Of a DNA stretch of 64,000 nucleotides, positions 41,810 to 51,849 are shown piece after piece. The stretch's first letter is position 1. Every line of letters starts with the position of its first letter. Source of the DNA: Sweltsa coloradensis. Taxonomy: Eukaryota > Arthropoda > Insecta > Plecoptera > Chloroperlidae. The DNA is taken from NCBI GenBank assembly GCA_024449915.1, contig JAMZAV010004567.1, positions 42,541 to 106,540 on the forward strand, in the 5' to 3' direction. The position numbers and the translations under genes are program-made. The notes under the pieces were generated by a model. It ran no database searches, was not told the DNA's origin, and saw only the letters and a list, made by a program, of their open reading frames with translations.

Positions 41810-42812
41810 CAGGGGTCGGTAACCTTTTTTGTCTTAGGAACCAATTTTATAAAAAAAAATTAAAGTAATTGCTACTTGGAGCCATAGTACTTAGGAAAAT
41901 TTAAAAATAATTACATCATAATATAACGTAAGTTTTATTTTTATAAGGTGCAAATGAACAACATAATGTTTTAAACTTTTATGCAGGCCTTTAGTGAGCT
42001 CTTCCATCAATGTTAATTTTGTAGTTGAATTTTTTATACAATAATTTGAAAATGTGGTGGATAATTTTAACTGTATCTGGTGATTGTTGATATAATCTGT
42101 GCTTTAAAACGCGTGTACACATCAACAGGTAGAACCTGCACAGGTCGTGGCTTCTTCCGCAGTTTGGCACAGTATTTTTGGATATTTCATGGGAAAACTG
42201 AACTCTTTAAGAGGGAATGGGACACATTTGGCTGTTAGCAAATAGCTATTCGCTCGGCCAAGATGCATCCGACTTATATGAAACTTTGCAAAGTTGTCAA
42301 TAAAGCATACATAGACAGCCCTGTGGTCATAGATTTTCCAAATTTTGACTTAATCAGTCAGAAAAAAATCACGAATATGGTCAATTTTGGAGTTTTTAAC
42401 AAAATCAAAATTCGTGAAAACTAATTTAATTTTTATAAATTATTTTAAAACTAAATTTAAAAAGTGTTACTGCAGAGCCCTATAATTCCACATTTGTGAC
42501 ATGTTCAAAATTTCGGACACCGTGTCAGTTGGCCGAGCGAACAGCAATTTGCCTAAAACGCATGTCCTATACTCTCTTAAATGTCACTCAATGTTACTTT
42601 TTATTGGAAGAAAACTTTAACTTTGAATTAGAATTTGTTAGTTCAATCACTCTTAGTACAAAAGATTTTCATCGATCATCGGATATTTTGCGTTTCTTTG
42701 CGTCCCTCTTGTTGACAGCTGCAGATTGAGTTAGTTGTAGAGACTTTTCGTAACAAAACTACATAGCCAGGCTAGCTAGACCCACTCAGTAGCCGCAGGT
42801 TTCCGACTCCTG
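41810..42812. mobile_element. Charlie-type hAT remnant
   Basis: Ends CAGGGGTCGGTAACC and GGTTTCCGACTCCTG form imperfect TIRs of the common hAT/Charlie form. No matching TSD. Inside are oppositely oriented tRNA-like words (CGCTCGGCCAAGATG at 42253, GTTGGCCGAGCGAACAG at 42529), probably an inverted SINE pair. Confidence 0.55.
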
Positions 42813-43503
42813 GCCTACTATGAAACGTTTGCGCTGTGTGAATTGTAGTATGGACATAGGGCCTACGTACAACTAATACTGAAAATAATATTAATTAACC
42901 CTCAACTGGTATTTCACCGACCCTAGCACGACAAAGTTCTATATTTGACCACCAGAGCAGTCTAGTAACACGCCAATGAGCTGGTCTTTATTACCCACTC
43001 GGACTTTGAAGAGGGAGGTTGTTATTGTGTTGCTCCTAAGCATATATGGCGGCAATTGCTTTGGGGGTTAAAAAAGACAGGAATAGGATACCTCTAGCGG
43101 ATCTTTTTCTTTTAATACGATTGAATTTAACATTATGAAAGGGGAAAAAGATTGGGTTTCGATGAATGATTTGAACTTTATGAATCATAAATAGACACTG
43201 ATTTTTTTAAATAGAATTTTGCTATGATAATAATTTTTACACTTTCTCCGTATTTCTAGATTGAAAAATACTCAATTAAAAAAAAAAACGATCTGGCTCA
43301 TTTTTGTTGTATAATCAACACATACAATCAATAAAACCTTTATTAAGAAGTGCTCACTAAAATAATTCACAACTGTTCTTATTTAGACAGACAAAAATAA
43401 ATTCTAAAACTCTGGTCATATTTGAATCCACACAATGCCAGTTACGTCCTTGAAAATAGGGATTCCAGTCAAGGGTTAACCCATTGGAGTACTATGACGA
43501 GTA

Positions 43504-44232
43504 CCGTATTGTTCCGAATAAAGCACGACCTCGAATATAACAGACCCCCAATTTTTCAGAATCATTTCAAGAAAAAAGAAAAAATCAAAGAAAATTAAAA
43601 TGTACATGAAACACTTACAACAAAACATTTGAACAATGTTAGGGCCTAGGCCTATGGTTTTTTACAGGGTAGGGCCAAGCACAAGCTCACATGTCAACCA
43701 CAGTTCACCAGTCTGATTCCTGGTCTTCAATGTTTACGTCGTGGGGGGGGTGGGGGTTATACTAGGCCCTAGTATCTATGGTCGTAGGCCTAGGCCTAGC
43801 TCCTTCGCAATCCCTTGCTGATTTGTAAGGCAGAGGAACCTTTCTTTTCCACGCGATCAGCAGTCTTCATTTGTTCATCTTGAGCCATTTCATCTTCTCC
43901 TTCATCACTCATTATTACGTTACGTAGACTCTTAGCAACGTAGATAGACAACCCCGACAAACAAAATCTATGTAGGTCAAGCTAGGTCACGATGTGATCA
44001 CGGCTAAGGATTCTGACGACTAGCAGACAGTTTCGCCCAAGGTTCGGCCGAGTTCAGTGGCTTCGAGTGGGTGGGCGGGGCGAAGCGCAGCAGACTATGC
44101 GCGGGAGTTGTATAGAGGCGTGGCCTATGTTCAGGCGCTATTTCAAATGCAAGCGCGCGGAAATAACGCGAGTGCTGTTTTTGAGATTGTATTTTCGGAA
44201 AAAAACATCGCGCTATATTCGGAACAATACGG
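43504..44232. mobile_element. ORF-bearing CCGTATTGT TIR element, uninterrupted copy
   Basis: 729 bp, ends CCGTATTGTTCCGAATA / ATATTCGGAACAATACGG, with TA at 43502-43503 and 44233-44234. It is inverted relative to the copy at 10705-13018 and nearly identical over about 500 bp, including the CpG-rich segment and the 38-codon ORF. A G-rich insertion (43744-43757) distinguishes it. TA targets and TIR suggest a Tc1/mariner-like or similar DNA transposon; no transposase is present. Confidence 0.9.
43796..43912 (-). CDS. 38-codon ORF inside the TIR element, second copy
   Basis: Same reading frame, start and TAG stop as 12650-12766. The only difference noticed in the frame is synonymous (CGC for CGG at an Arg). 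Expression is not demonstrable from sequence. Confidence 0.4.
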   Translation of the reverse strand: MSDEGEDEMAQDEQMKTADRVEKKGSSALQISKGLRRS

Positions 44233-44736
44233 TACTCGTCCATTTTTTGGAGGAACTTTAAAGGGGTGCAAAAAATACAAAAATTCCAAATTTAAAAAAA
44301 TGTAGGCCTAGGCATAGGCCTATGTCTTAAAATTTTGAAAAAATGTGTCGTTTAAAATTTATTTTAAAAATTTTTAGAATCTCATGGCTAGTATGAATTC
44401 TATTTATGACCCAAAATCCAAAAGGGTGGAAAAGAACAAAACAGATAGAAATTTTGAATATCTCAGTAATTTCAAAAAAGGCAAACATGCTTAATTTTTT
44501 AACTAGGCCTAGGTACAAAAATGTTACACGTATGAAAAAAATCATTTAAAAAACATCTTTCTAGCCAAGCATAGAAAATAATCGTTTCATTTAAAATTAA
44601 TGGGCTACGGCACGTCAAATCCAAAATTTGTGAAAAAAATTATAAATTTTATATTGTACCCTAACAACCTGAATTTCTTTGATAAATTAAATGTACTCCA
44701 ATGGGTTAAGAATGCTCATATTATATCTTTAGAACA

Positions 44737-45983
44737 GGATGGAAGATGACCGATTCTTCAGTCGTCAATCTCTTGCATTCGTATTAATGACTGCGGAAAA
44801 CCTTGTAAAAAAACCTTCAGTCAGGATTGAGGCCCTCGCCGGGATTTGAACCAGAGTCGTGCGTTTAACGCTCGGGCCAACACTGTCGGTCTGAAACTAT
44901 AGCTTCTGATTATCATATCGTATGTTGTAGACGTAGAGGCTAAAGATACATTGAGTTTGGGGCGTACTGCCAGTGTCTGCCATTTATTGTATGTCGATCT
45001 ATATAATCTGTCATAAAAAGAATGGTTAATGAATAATAATAAAAAACAATAATGCATTATTTTCAGGTGTACCAGCTGAAAAAGTTCGATATTTTGTCTG
45101 GGCTAAAGGCTAACCTTTCAACGACAGAAAGGGCGTGTGTACATTTGGCCCTTGAGCACTATATTTATTTGTCTTGCCTCTTATAGATGCCAGTTACCTT
45201 TTGCATGTGAACTACCTCGGAAATCGTCTGTCTAAGAGGAATCGTACAAGTAGCGCCATTCGCGGACAAAACTGCAACGAAACGACTGAAAAATCAGTCA
45301 TCTTCCATCCTGATCCACAGGTCCTTATTTTCATGGCCGTAACTGGTATTGTGTGGGTTCAAATATGATCAGTTTTTTAAATTTATTTTTGACTGTCTAA
45401 ATAAGAACAGACGTGAATTACTTTACTGAGCAGTTTTGTCCGTGCATGGCGCTACTTGTGAGATCCTCGTAGGCTGATGATTATCAAGGAAGTTCACATG
45501 AAAAAGGAAACTGGCATCTGTCAAGAGGCAGCCCAAGTAATATAGCAAGGACCAAATGTACACACTCCCTCTCTGTCGTTGTGATAGTGGCCCCTAGCCC
45601 CGACAAAATAGGGAACTTTTTCTGCGGGCATACCTGAAAATAATGCATCATTGTTGTTATTCTTTTTCCATTCATTTTATGACGGATCATAGATGAGCAT
45701 ACAATAAATGGCAGAAACTGTCAGTGTGCCCCACACTCAATTTATATCCAGCCTCCACATCTACGAAATACATTATGATAATCAGAAACTAAACTATAGT
45801 TTCAGACCGACAGTGTTTGCTCGAGCGTTAAAACTCCCGACTCTGATTCGAGAGGTCCCCGGTTCAAATCCCGTCGAGGCCAACAATCCTGACCGAAGGT
45901 TTTTTACCGAGGTTTTCCGCAGTCGTTAATACGAATGCGAGATCGACGACTGAAGAATCGGACATCATTCATCCTGCTCCATA
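44737..45983. repeat. long inverted repeat, arms of about 540 bp
   Basis: The left arm (about 44737-45276) and right arm (about 45440-45983) are inverted copies with a spacer of about 160 bp. Matching landmarks include GATTCTTCAGTCGTC, GTCGGTCTGAAACTATAG, CATTATTTTCAGGT, AGTAGCGCCAT and GGACAAAACTGC. Each arm holds a tRNA-like SINE head (44829-44905 and 45800-45885). Each also holds a short coding-like block (KKF.ILSGL, TTER.CVHL) present in both arms with amino-acid similarity. Confidence 0.82.
45484..45690 (-). pseudogene. coding-like fragment in the right arm of the inverted repeat
   Basis: After an acceptor-like CATTATTTTCAG, the frame reads VCPQKKFPILSGLGATITTT and ERECVHLVLAILLGLPLDRC. 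The left arm encodes a related VYQLKKFDILSGLKANLSTT. The family is not recognised; it may be part of the repeat's own gene. Confidence 0.35.
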
Positions 45984-46704
45984 GAATATATGAGCATTCT
46001 TAACCCTTGACTGGTAGTGGTATCCCTACTTTCATGGACGTAAAACGTAATTGGTATTGTGTGGGTTCAAATACACAATTAACAATTTAAAAGTATGAAA
46101 AACTAATGGCTATCGTTGCCCGTAATAAAATTAATGTTATCTGTTGTTTATCAATGGATACTTTGTTTTGTAAGAAAGGATCTTGTTGGCTTGAATAATT
46201 GGTCTTGAAAATTATTTATAATTTACTGTTTTTAGCAGAGAAAATTGAATAAGAGAAGACTGTTTAATGTTTTGTTCAAGATGCATTGGTCACAACTCAA
46301 AACACATTTTAAATGTGCAAAGATACTAAAATGCAACAATACCTACTTCACTCTGATCATATTTTGACCTTGAATTCAATGAATCTTGAACGAAACATTG
46401 AACCGTCTAATTCAGGCTTGAAAGGTCGACACTCGTGGTGGGTTATTCTTTAATTTAATTAATGTAACTAACTACAATTAGTTTTTTTATGTAACGCCTA
46501 CTACTAAAAAAAACATTTTTTCAAGGTAGGCTTAGCCTATGTAGGTCTATTTGGAAACATTCTTAAATTATGCATGTATTATCTTTAGTTTCATGTAAAT
46601 AAACGAAAAGTTATTAGTAAAGAACTTGAATTTTTTTTCCTAATAATAGGCCTACTACCTATATTAGTTTTATTCTCAAAGTTACGTTTTAACTTTTAAC
46701 ATCC

Positions 46705-47250
46705 ATGGACTCAAATGCGCGCGCTCTGGTGTTGACGATTGCGGCTGAATGGTTGGATATATCATTACCAAATTTTGCATGAATGTTAATAGAATTCATT
46801 TATTTTGATATCCACACTTGGTTGCCAAGAATTAGCCTTAAAAAAAAACACAAGAGGTACATCCAAAAAGTGAAAAAATGGAAAATTGAAAACATGGATT
46901 TCAATTCTGAAAATTCCCACCAAACCGTTTATCTTACGATGAAACCTAATAACCCTAAGCGTTCACATTAATTTTTAACGTTGATATCCAGTATGAAAAT
47001 TGTGGTAAAAAATCTGTACACTTGGAATAAATACACAAAGTTCACCAAAATTGAGTATAGGCCCTATTATGGAGATTTTACGATTTTTTAATTCAAAACC
47101 GATGGATTAATTAAAAAATACGCATACTGGATCTCATAGATTAATTAATCCTTTATTAATGTTATTGTGAAATATGATACCGATGCTGTTACCCAGAAAG
47201 CTGAGTGTCTGAACTCGTCTCCGCGCCAGCCTCAGCGACCCCTCTTGAGG
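46705..47250 (+). repeat. dispersed repeat, copy 2 (see 2955-3445)
   Basis: Colinear with 2955-3445 and extends about 50 bp further to CAGCGACCCCTCTTGAGG, which matches the inverse reading near 3435-3450. No ORF of note. Confidence 0.6.
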
Positions 47251-47592
47251 TTAAACTTGTCGTTATCCTACGGCCTACCCCTAGGTGACGCCGCACAAGA
47301 GTTTCAGAAAGGACAACTTGTGGCTGTCTGGTGGGGAAAGAATGCAATTATAACTTGGCTACGATAGGCAACGAGAATATCTATGAATGTAGATTTATTT
47401 AGTTGTCCTCCTTTGTAAATCAGTTTTTTAACTGAATAGGATAGACGTTAAATAAATAAAATAAAATAGCAACCGATGGTGCAGCGAGCACAAACCGAAG
47501 CTGCCTACAATCTAGAGAATAACATTTTACTGCGTACGTCTTTTCGAGGTACGCTCGGCGTCAAAGTAAATCAAGGGTAATCTTCTACCGAC

Positions 47593-48017
47593 CCTCGTTG
47601 GTCTCGTGGTTAGCGTCTCTGCTTCCAATGCAGAAGGTTCAGGGTCCGATTCCCGCTAAAGTCGGAAGTTTTTTAACTTCTGGTTTGGACTCAAGTCCAT
47701 CAGTTCTTGTCTTAGCAGTTTGTAAACGATGACTTTGGAGCCGTCCTAGCAACGAGGCACATAATAAATTTAAAGTGGTTCTGAATCGGCCTTGGTGATT
47801 CTGGCGTTGATCCGCCGGTGTTCGCACTGTCCGTACCACCGATTGCTATATTTCCTATCAAAATATCGATCTTTGGTTGGTTATCGCTCACTCCTCGATT
47901 GCGTCGGGGCCTACAGGGTTGGCTTGGTCGCTTTGATTTAAAGTCCCCCACTGAAAATCTGTTATATAACTGAGTGGGTAGACTCTAAATTCAATTTATT
48001 TTATTTATTTATTTATA
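47593..48017 (+). repeat. SINE-A, copy 3
   Basis: The head CTCGTTGGTCTCGTGGTTAG..CTTCCAATGCAGAAGG and B-like box GGGTCCGATTCCC are on the plus strand; the body and a TTTATTTATTTATT tail end near 48017. It is arranged tail-to-tail with copy 4. Confidence 0.85.
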
Positions 48018-48070
48018 GGGCTCTATAGTTACACTTTTCTGTAATTGGATTTAAAATAATTTTTGCCAAA

Positions 48071-48480
48071 TTAATAAATAAATAAATTTGTACTTCAAGT
48101 CTACCCACACAGTCATATAGGCCCTAACTGATTTTCAGTGGGGGACAGTAAATCAAAAAGCGACCAAGCCAACCCTGTAGGCCCCGATGCGATAACCAAC
48201 CAAAGATCGATATTTTTAATAGGAAATATAGCAATTAGTGGTATGGACAGTGCGAACACCCGCGGATCACGCCAGAATCAACAAGGCCGATTCGGAACAA
48301 CTTGGAATTTATTATGTGCCTCATTGGTAGAACGGCACCAAAGTCACCGTACACAAATTCCTAACCCAAGAACTGATGGACTAACCGATCAGAGGTTAAA
48401 AAACTTCTGCCTATAGCGGGAATCGAACCCTGGACCTTCTGCATTGGAAGCAGAGAGGCTAACCACAAGACCAACGAGCC
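48071..48480 (-). repeat. SINE-A, copy 4
   Basis: Minus-strand copy with tail AATAAATAAATAAATTTG at 48071. The head ends near 48480, where it runs into a tandem array of its own 5' end. Internal deletion around 48190. Confidence 0.85.
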
Positions 48481-48553
48481 ACACACAAGACCAACGAGCC
48501 ACACACAAGACCAACGAGCCACACACAAGACCAACGAGCCACACACAAGACAC
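48461..48553. repeat. tandem array of the SINE-A 5' end (20-bp unit)
   Basis: Unit ACACACAAGACCAACGAGCC occurs four times in a row with a fifth partial unit. On the minus strand the unit contains the start of the tRNA-like A box (GGCTCGTTGGTCTTG). Confidence 0.95.
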
Positions 48554-48786
48554 AAATGTGTGCTATTCCCTCTTAAGAGGATGGGATAGTCGCAAAATTA
48601 AAACTACGCAAAATTACAGTTTTTTCGTCATATCTCAAGAACGATGCAAAATATCTAAAAACTGGTTCAAGACCGATATGTGGTTTTGTGAGAACTATAG
48701 CCTGTACGAAAAAATATTGTAATGTGATGGTAATTAAGTTTTTTATTAGAATTTTAATAAATTAAATGCATATTTTAATTACAAAC

Positions 48787-49583
48787 TAGGGGTGTGTGAG
48801 TCCTGATTTTTTAATTCGAGTCGAGTCCGAGTCCTAAAAATTACTCGATTTCGAGTCCGAGTCTTAAGTAGGCGTACACAGTACCTTCCGCAAATGTTGA
48901 TAAAAACATTATATTAACATATTTTTATTATTTGTGCCAAAGGTCAAAACTTCCAAGAAGAATTTTATTTATTTTATTTTTTATTTATTTATGTCTCTAT
49001 TTGCAACAGGCAATGTAGCCCACTAGTGCAAATTTAATAGAGAAGGGAGGAGGGGAAACCCGGTACCGGCACATAGCCTACTCCTACCGAAAAGTACCAA
49101 GGGGACCAACGGCTTTACGTCCCATCCGAAAGGACGGTGTAACTTTTGACAGTCATATAGGTTCCTCCACTAACCCGGACTGCCGAGCAGACGGCGCTAA
49201 GGAGAACGAAGCTGTCACACAAGCTTACGAACCCTAGTCTGCTCTAGCCAGCGATATACGTGTGTTTCAGGGCAGAGCGGCGACCCACTCAACCCCTGAC
49301 CACGCCCGATGTTGCTTAACTTCAGTGTTCGAGTGGGAACTGGTTAAACGACCGCGGCTAAATCGCTTTATGTATCAAAAGACTGAGGTTACTATTATGA
49401 CTAATCAAAGTTGGTAAGGTAGTGCCAAAAATAGATAACGATTTTTACGTTTTTACACTCGCCCGCGGGGCCGCGACCCGGCACCTCCACCAAAATCATT
49501 AAAAAAAAAAAAAAAAATTAGACTTGATTTCGAATCCCAAATACCCGACTCGACTCAAAATTTCGGGTACTCGCACACCCCTA
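48787..49583. mobile_element. non-autonomous hAT element, CTCGAGTC family, carrying a 5S SINE
   Basis: Ends TAGGGGTGTGTGAGTCCTG / GGTACTCGCACACCCCTA. The 8-bp flanks are TTACAAAC and CTACAAAC (7/8 identical). Subterminal GAGTCGAGTCCGAGTC words. One GACCCGGCACCTCCACC motif lies at 49475. A SINE occupies much of its interior. Confidence 0.82.
48960..49372 (-). repeat. 5S rRNA-derived SINE
   Basis: On the minus strand the 5' part (49372 to about 49270) follows the 5S rRNA internal promoter: CGAACACTGAAGTTAAGCAA, CATCGGGCGTGGTCAG and GGTTGAGTGGGT.ACCGC-like words, matching 5S GAAGCTAAGCAGGGTCGGGC, GGTTAGTACTTGGATGGG. The body has GGATGGGACGTAAAGCCG and GGTCCCCTTGG, and an AT-rich tail of ATTTATTTT repeats on the plus strand. 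This is the SINE3 arrangement. Confidence 0.75.
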
Positions 49584-49867
49584 CTACAAACCACACCGAT
49601 TATTATATTTGAAGTTTTTTTCTTGCATTAGTAATAGTTCTCACTTCTCACAAAACCACATACAGGTCTAGAATAAGTATTTAGATATTTTGCATCGTTC
49701 TCGAGATATCACGAAAAACTGCAATTTTGTGTAATTTTAATTTTGCTACCGTACTATCCCATCCTCTTCATAGCAAAGCTATTCCTGGTACAGTATTTTA
49801 AACTGTAACCTCACCAATTCACCATGTACACAAGAATTCAATAAGGTTGAAGATTAGGACCTGATAA

Positions 49868-49873
49868 TTTATT
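49868..49873 (-). terminator. probable DPM3 polyadenylation signal
   Basis: AATAAA on the minus strand, 81 nt downstream of the DPM3 stop. The position and the AT-rich context suit a short 3' UTR. Confidence 0.45.
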
Positions 49874-49953
49874 AATCCGATACGGATAGAACAGTGTAAC
49901 ACAAAGGTATTACATATTATTTTTGTTAAATGAGACGGAAGATTCTGGAATGT

Positions 49954-50010
49954 TTACTGTTGGAACTTGATGCCCTTTGATTGTAGATCTGCCTTCGCCT
50001 CAATAATTTG
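49954..50010 (-). CDS. DPM3: DPM3 terminal coding exon 3
   Basis: Residues 73-90, QIIEAKADLQSKGIKFQQ and TAA. The acceptor is CTGTTGCAG|CAA. It matches the DPM1-binding C-terminus of the family. Confidence 0.92.
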   Translation of the reverse strand, partial: QIIEAKADLQSKGIKFQQ

Positions 50011-51214
50011 CTGCAACAGAAGATAGTACGCATTAGGGATGCACACGATAATCAATATTAATATTATCCCTCATCATGCATCATCTGATAAATTTCCAGG
50101 ATTTACGTAGAACGCTATCAAATTTGTGTCTTGTGTGAATGACAAAAATTATCTAGCGACAACAGAAGCTCAAAGATAACTTTCAGTTTACATCACTGAA
50201 CAGTAAAGAGACCACTTAATTTTAAATATGTAGCTCACTTTTGAATTTTCTATAAAACTAGCATGATTTTAACGATTCCTTGGGCCTATCCCAATAATTT
50301 GATTTTGCATGGATATGCCACTTTTTTCCTCGTATAGCCTATAAGGTTAGCGCAATCCAACCTAAATCATTACTAACTTCACGCTCAAACAACTAATTAT
50401 TGTAATCGTCAAGAAACATGAACATTGAAGGGCGTACCTTCTTCAATTCTTCTGCTGCTTCTTGGCAGTCGTTGAAATTAAATACCCTCCATAGAACCAC
50501 AGTCACGGAGTAAATCTTGGAACAGAAACACATGGGTACAGTAAGTACAGGTATAACTACAAAGATAATTTCTCAATTTCATTGATCGGGAAACACTCCC
50601 TCCCATAGGTGTAATTGATTTTATGTAAATGAATCTAGAATAAAAAAAAATTAAAAAACTCATCTGGGTATCGAACCCCGGTTTCCTCATAGCCGGTCGA
50701 GTGCTTTACTCCTAATTGCTACCGAGACGGTTAACTTCATAACATCTGGATCTAAGATAGTCAGTTCAAAGGCAGCACAATCGTTGCATTAGCATAGTAG
50801 GCATACTGTTCCCATCTATTTACATCTACAATGCACCAACAATCCAGATACAATAGTTAGGCCTAGTTAGGTTAGTTATTTAGCAAAATATGCTAATAGA
50901 TATTTAGCCTACTAAGCTAAAATAGTTAGTACTACTTGTAAAAACCCTACCAAATGGTTTTCTATTTTATCTAGACCTACAAATTTTAAATCTGGATGTA
51001 AAATATTTACAGTGAACCAAATAAAAAACAGTGTCGGAAGGGTTTTAGTAATCAGATATTTTTTTGAGATACCTACCCCGAACAGCAGCAGGAATACAAT
51101 GGGTGCCGGAGCTATGACGTGGGTCCATTGGTCGGCCAGGGGTGACGTCAGCAGAGCGGTCCACACACCGAGTAGGGTGACTAGTCCGCACAGCCACTCT
51201 AGCAGCTTGGTCAT
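49954..51214 (-). CDS. DPM3: DPM3, dolichol-phosphate mannosyltransferase subunit 3 (3 exons)
   Basis: Seen: exons 51214-51077, 50515-50438 and 50010-49954 join in phase 0 throughout to 273 nt (90 codons plus TAA). The protein starts MTKLLEWLCGLVTLLGVW. It has two hydrophobic helices (about 5-25 and 32-55, ending VLWRVF) and then an amphipathic tail, NFNDCQEAAEELKK plus QIIEAKADLQSKGIKF. Vertebrate DPM3 (about 92 residues) has the same MTKL start, FHDCEDAA and EARADL landmarks. Known: DPM3 anchors the catalytic subunit DPM1 at the ER membrane through its C-terminal coiled coil for dolichol-P-mannose synthesis (N-glycans, GPI anchors, O-mannose). Confidence 0.94.
50438..50515 (-). CDS. DPM3: DPM3 coding exon 2
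   Basis: Residues 47-72, IYSVTVVLWRVFNFNDCQEA to ELKK. The acceptor is CTGTTCCAAG|ATT and the donor AAGAAG|GTACGC. Confidence 0.92.
50659..50731 (-). repeat. tRNA-derived SINE-B head in DPM3 intron 1
   Basis: The minus strand reads CCGTCTCGGTAGCAATTAGG ... GGGGTTCGATACCCAGA, with A- and B-box-like words; close to the SINE at 36676. The flanking body is short or eroded. Confidence 0.55.
51077..51214 (-). CDS. DPM3: DPM3 coding exon 1
   Basis: Residues 1-46, most of the two membrane helices. The donor is TTCGGG|GTAGGT. Reading through the donor stays open for a further 54 codons, so the unspliced frame looks like a 100-residue protein, but the downstream exons restore family identity. Confidence 0.93.
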
Positions 51215-51460
51215 CTAGAAACAACACACACTACGGTGAGCAACGCGGATAGGACAAGTCGTAATACCGTTTCAAGGCTGTCGTTAGGCCTAATATTACA
51301 ACAATGACAAATTGTTTATACTGATTAACCAACTCAATTCAAAGCAAGCACTATGCATTTCCATTCTGCATTCCTGTCTCCTTGCAAACCAGATAACGTA
51401 ACACATTAAACCATGGCAGTAGTCGTCGGGGAGCTATCCCCCTACTCTTGACGATGACCA

Positions 51461-51520
51461 TGACAACAGGAATAGTGACTAAGACGGTAATGACAACAGG
51501 AATAGTGACTAAGACGGTAA
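51461..51520. repeat. tandem duplication of 30 bp
   Basis: Two adjacent copies of the unit that starts TGACAACAGGAATAGTGACT, with one or no mismatches. Upstream of DPM3. Confidence 0.9.
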
Positions 51521-51849
51521 CGACCACGATGTGAAAACCTCCTGCTTCCCATGGCTGGTTCTGACCAGCATGGGATTTTCCTAGCCCCATATTCCCCAAG
51601 GCTAGAGTGGTGAATGATGAATTCACGGTTAGCATGCCCTTAATTCAAATAAACTTTAAAAACTTTTTCTAGATCCACAACAGAATGAAAGACGGATCAC
51701 GAGTCTTTGATTCACTAGGCCTTGGTGACCATTTATATTTCATGAACAGAATATCAGGGACAAAATATGACTTTAAGAAGGGGCATGGCCTGGCCTAGGT
51801 CATGGACAGGAAAAAGATTTTAGCATAGGCCTAGAATGGGGGTCAGCAC

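Larger units (their letters stand above)
48558..49790. repeat. inverted repeat split by a hAT element
   Basis: GCTATTCCCTCTTAAGAGGA...AACTACGCAAAATTACAG (48563-48640) and the GAACGATGCAAAATATCTAA / GTTTTGTGAGAACTATAG words reappear inverted at 49625-49780. The two arms face each other across the hAT at 48787-49583. A related single arm is in MANF intron 3 (about 39110-39400). Confidence 0.7.

Noticed and set aside
48461..48553. CRISPR-like repeat array
   Set aside because: Units are directly adjacent with no spacers and are fragments of a SINE in animal DNA.
50912..51076. Extension of the DPM3 exon 1 frame past the donor (100 codons total)
   Set aside because: Loses similarity to DPM3 after FG; exons 2 and 3 restore the conserved C-terminus through good splice sites.
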